From Colivivens sp963594655 (lineage in GTDB: Bacteria; Bacteroidota; Bacteroidia; Bacteroidales; Bacteroidaceae), in contig CAVBFD010000037.1 in the NCBI GenBank assembly GCA_963594655.1, positions 1-24,639 of the forward strand: 24,639 bases of DNA, written 5' to 3'. Of this stretch, positions 22,549-24,639 are shown piece after piece. Each line of letters opens with the position of its first letter. The stretch's first letter is position 1. Position numbers and translations under genes: made by a program. The notes beneath the pieces were generated by a model that saw only the letters and a list, made by a program, of their open reading frames with translations, made no database searches and was not told where the DNA came from.

Positions 22549-23210
22549 ACAGAAGGCAAGCGATACTCGTCACCGCGATAATAGTGTCGGTTCTCATCAT
22601 CGACCAAGTGATAAAGGTTGAGGTGAAAACCAACATGACTCTCGGAGAACACATACCTGTCACAAGCTGGTTCAACATAGCGTTTGTCGAGAACAACGGA
22701 ATGGCATTCGGAATCAGTCTGGGCAGCAAGGTGCTGCTCACCCTCTTCCGTATAGCGGCGATCAGTGCGATTGTGTGGTACGTATACAGGTTGACCACCA
22801 AGCGCATCAGGACTGGCTTCATGGTATGTCTGGCACTGATTGCCGCCGGAGCTATCGGCAACGTCATCGACTGCCTGTTCTATGGGGAGATCTTCACCGA
22901 GTCAACACACTACACGGTAGCGCATACCGTTCCGTGGGGCGAGGGCTACAGCGGTTTCCTCACGGGGAAGGTAGTGGACATGTTCTACTTCCCTCTCATC
23001 GAATGGGACATGCCGGGGTGGACTTGGTTGAACGACGTGCCGTTACTGCCGGACGCGCACGAACACTGTGTGTTCTTCAGTCCGGTGTTCAACTTTGCGG
23101 ACGCCAGTATCAGTTGCGGTGTCATCGCCCTGCTGTTGTTCTACCACAAGAGCCTCAACCATTATTTCATGACTCACACCGAGGAGAGGAAAGACAAAGA
23201 AGAAGAGTAA
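22545..23210 (+). CDS. lspA: Lipoprotein signal peptidase (signal peptidase II)
   Basis: LspA is an inner-membrane aspartyl protease that cleaves the signal peptides of lipoproteins after lipidation. The 221 residues exceed the usual ~165 because of an insertion of about 25 residues after GNVIDCLFYGEIF and another before the last motif, a form seen in Bacteroidetes. Motifs are DQVIK (20-24), ENNGMAFG (49-56), AGAIGNVID (101-109), KVVDMF with catalytic Asp145, and FNFADASIS with catalytic Asp186. Four membrane helices are apparent. It starts with GTG, overlapping the ileS stop codon by four bases, which suggests translational coupling. The next gene encodes a lipoprotein, a likely substrate. 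Confidence 0.94.
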   Translation: MNRRQAILVTAIIVSVLIIDQVIKVEVKTNMTLGEHIPVTSWFNIAFVENNGMAFGISLGSKVLLTLFRIAAISAIVWYVYRLTTKRIRTGFMVCLALIAAGAIGNVIDCLFYGEIFTESTHYTVAHTVPWGEGYSGFLTGKVVDMFYFPLIEWDMPGWTWLNDVPLLPDAHEHCVFFSPVFNFADASISCGVIALLLFYHKSLNHYFMTHTEERKDKEEE

Positions 23211-23223
23211 CCCAACCTGCAAC

Positions 23224-24222
23224 ATGGTCAAGTCAATACGTTTTCTCATAGCGATCATAACTGTCTGTATCGCCGCTTGCGACGGTACGGACAGCTATAT
23301 CATACCAAAGGGCAAGATGAAAGACGTGTTGTACGACTACTGCATAGCCCAGGGACTTGGACAGACTCTGCCTCCCGAGGAAAAGGACATGGCGGTGAAA
23401 TACATGGAGGCGGCATTCCACAAGAACGGAGTGACGGAGGAACAGTTCGACTCGTCCATGGTTTACTACTTCCGCCACGTGGAAGACATGCAGGACATCA
23501 TTGAAGACCTGAAAGTGAGGCTCGATGACTATGACAAGATGCTGCAGCTGCAAGGCGGAAGCAACGAGATGCGCACCAACATAACCCTCGGAGGGGACAC
23601 GACTGACATCTGGACTGGACACCAACTGATTGTACTGCGCAACAGCAGGTTTCTCAACAAGGAGACGTTCGTGTTCAAGGCTGACACGACATTCCACCTC
23701 AACGACAAGTTCAGACTCGTGGCGGACTACAACTTCATAAGGGAAGACCCCTCTGACCGCGAGAACAACCTTACCGCTTGCATCGCCATCCATTACAGGG
23801 ACGGCAAGACGGTGAGCTACGTGAGCCAGTCGAACCGCGAGGGACGTTTTGAATGTAACATCAGTGCGTTTGACGACAAGGAAATAGAATCCGTGTCCGG
23901 CTATTTCCTGTTCATGGGACGCAAAGGCGGCACCCGAAGTCTCGGACTCATCAAGAACATCTCCGTATACCGCATCCACACGACTGACAGGCAACAGTCA
24001 ATGCCTGCCGATTCCCTGTCTACCGATTCCGTCGGGACTGACTCCATCCGTACCGACTCGGCAAAGGACCTCCACAGACAACGGCAGCAACGACTGACTC
24101 CGGAGGAGCTGCGTGAGATGAATGTGGACAAAAGGCCGGATGCCAACATCAAGAAAGCCCCGGATGTACGGACACCAAACTCCATCGGTCCGAGACGGAA
24201 AACAAGAAGGAGCGGCAAGTGA
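23224..24222 (+). CDS. DUF4296 domain lipoprotein
   Basis: The 332-residue product has a lipoprotein signal ending in CIAAC (Cys19). A DUF4296-like helical domain spans about 28-115 (KMKDVLYDYCIAQGL, HKNGVTEEQFDSSMVYYFRHVEDMQDI). A second, beta-rich part (about 130-255) has an FVFKADTTFHLNDKFRLVADYNF block that I do not recognise. The C-terminal tail is low-complexity, with Ser/Thr-Asp repeats DSLSTDSVGTDSIRTDS (about 263-279), and ends in a basic stretch. It lies 13 bp after lspA; the lspA-DUF4296 pairing recurs in Bacteroidales. The function is unknown to me. Confidence 0.82.
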   Translation: MVKSIRFLIAIITVCIAACDGTDSYIIPKGKMKDVLYDYCIAQGLGQTLPPEEKDMAVKYMEAAFHKNGVTEEQFDSSMVYYFRHVEDMQDIIEDLKVRLDDYDKMLQLQGGSNEMRTNITLGGDTTDIWTGHQLIVLRNSRFLNKETFVFKADTTFHLNDKFRLVADYNFIREDPSDRENNLTACIAIHYRDGKTVSYVSQSNREGRFECNISAFDDKEIESVSGYFLFMGRKGGTRSLGLIKNISVYRIHTTDRQQSMPADSLSTDSVGTDSIRTDSAKDLHRQRQQRLTPEELREMNVDKRPDANIKKAPDVRTPNSIGPRRKTRRSGK

Positions 24223-24269
24223 CAATACGGCAAGAGACAATAATCAGACAACAATAAAAGAGTTTTCAC

Positions 24270-24587
24270 ATGACGGCAACAACAAACCACAACTGGCAAC
24301 TGGGCCAGACTGGTGAGGAACTGGCGGGGGATTACCTTTCAAAACAGGGATTCCGCATACTCCACCGCAACTGGAACCTGCACAAGGGGTGCGAACTTGA
24401 CCTTGTGGCGTTCAAGGACAATGAACTTCATTTCATAGAGGTGAAGACGAGGGCGCGAGAGAGTGACACCTACGGCAGTCCCGAACAGGCGATAAACACG
24501 AACAAGCTGCGCAACATAGTGCGCGCCGCATTCCATTACCTCAAGGTCTACCATTATGACTATCCCATACACTTTGACGCTATCTGA
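24270..24587 (+). CDS. yraN: YraN family (UPF0102) nuclease-like protein, apparently C-terminally short
   Basis: YraN proteins have a Holliday-junction-resolvase-like fold and an unclear role. The 105 residues include the family blocks QTGEELAGDYLSKQGFRIL (13-31), the nuclease-like CELDLVAF (41-48) with Glu42 and Asp44, and FIEVKTRA (55-62) with Glu57 and Lys59. The protein stops at YPIHFDAI, where family members usually continue for roughly 15-20 residues ending in a DAF-type motif, so the C-terminus looks clipped. The stop codon lies just before the nested inverted repeats at 24595-24639. It starts 47 bp after the DUF4296 gene on the same strand. Truncation by an inserted repeat or a frameshift is possible; a naturally short variant is the alternative. 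Confidence 0.8.
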   Translation: MTATTNHNWQLGQTGEELAGDYLSKQGFRILHRNWNLHKGCELDLVAFKDNELHFIEVKTRARESDTYGSPEQAINTNKLRNIVRAAFHYLKVYHYDYPIHFDAI

Positions 24588-24594
24588 GAATATC

Positions 24595-24639
24595 GCTCCA
24601 ATGGTACCGCTGTAGCGGTTGATTGGTACCGTGCGGAGC
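24595..24639. repeat. Nested inverted repeats at the window edge
   Basis: Three sets of arms share one centre region: GCTCC (24595-24599) with GGAGC (24635-24639), GGTACC (24603-24608) with GGTACC (24625-24630), and CCGC (24607-24610) with GCGG (24615-24618). It may be a terminator or the start of a dispersed repeat; the window ends before this can be decided. Confidence 0.55.

Overview
The window looks like a chromosomal segment of a Bacteroidales bacterium, most likely Prevotellaceae. Evidence: Bacteroidetes-type promoters (TAnnTTTG -7 boxes, several with TTG or TTC exactly 19 bp upstream), A-rich translation starts without strong Shine-Dalgarno sequences, a Bacteroidetes-form LspA with a long insertion, a DUF4296 lipoprotein, an M64 peptidase, a GH43 multidomain enzyme, and the anaerobe pair rubrerythrin/desulfoferrodoxin. 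No tRNA, rRNA, CRISPR array or transposase was seen.

Layout. 1-638 is gene-poor: a structured, repeat-like element (1-200) and a 22-bp-period array of CACTCGAGTG palindromes (412-487). 639-3512 (minus strand) is a nitrogen-assimilation operon: a promoter, a 41-codon Asn/Gln-rich leader ORF, an intrinsic terminator, then an outer-membrane beta-barrel protein, a P-II protein, the ammonium transporter and a final terminator. 3647-8824 (plus) is pyrF-uvrA-M64 peptidase, preceded by a short promoter-plus-terminator leader. A bidirectional terminator at 8855-8895 separates this from the minus-strand rbr-dfx oxidative-stress operon. 10061-13191 is a secreted GH43 glycosidase with its own promoter, closed by another bidirectional terminator. 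13277-17397 (minus) holds a DUF2582 winged-helix gene and pheT-yebC-lipoprotein. 17685-24587 (plus) is a tightly packed run: pyrB-pyrI-ileS-lspA-DUF4296 lipoprotein-yraN. The window ends in a set of nested inverted repeats just past a short yraN.

Themes. Pyrimidine synthesis appears twice (pyrF; pyrBI), and both leaders carry features compatible with nucleotide-sensitive control. The most interesting observation is the nitrogen operon: a leader peptide with 13 of 14 consecutive residues Asn or Gln, then a terminator with a U-tract, and no second visible promoter before the ammonium-uptake genes. This is the layout expected for tRNA-charging attenuation keyed to glutamine/asparagine supply. 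The P-II protein of the same operon has substitutions at residues that bind 2-oxoglutarate and ATP in E. coli GlnB, so nitrogen sensing here may depart from the classical scheme. These functional readings are inferences from sequence layout and have not been tested.
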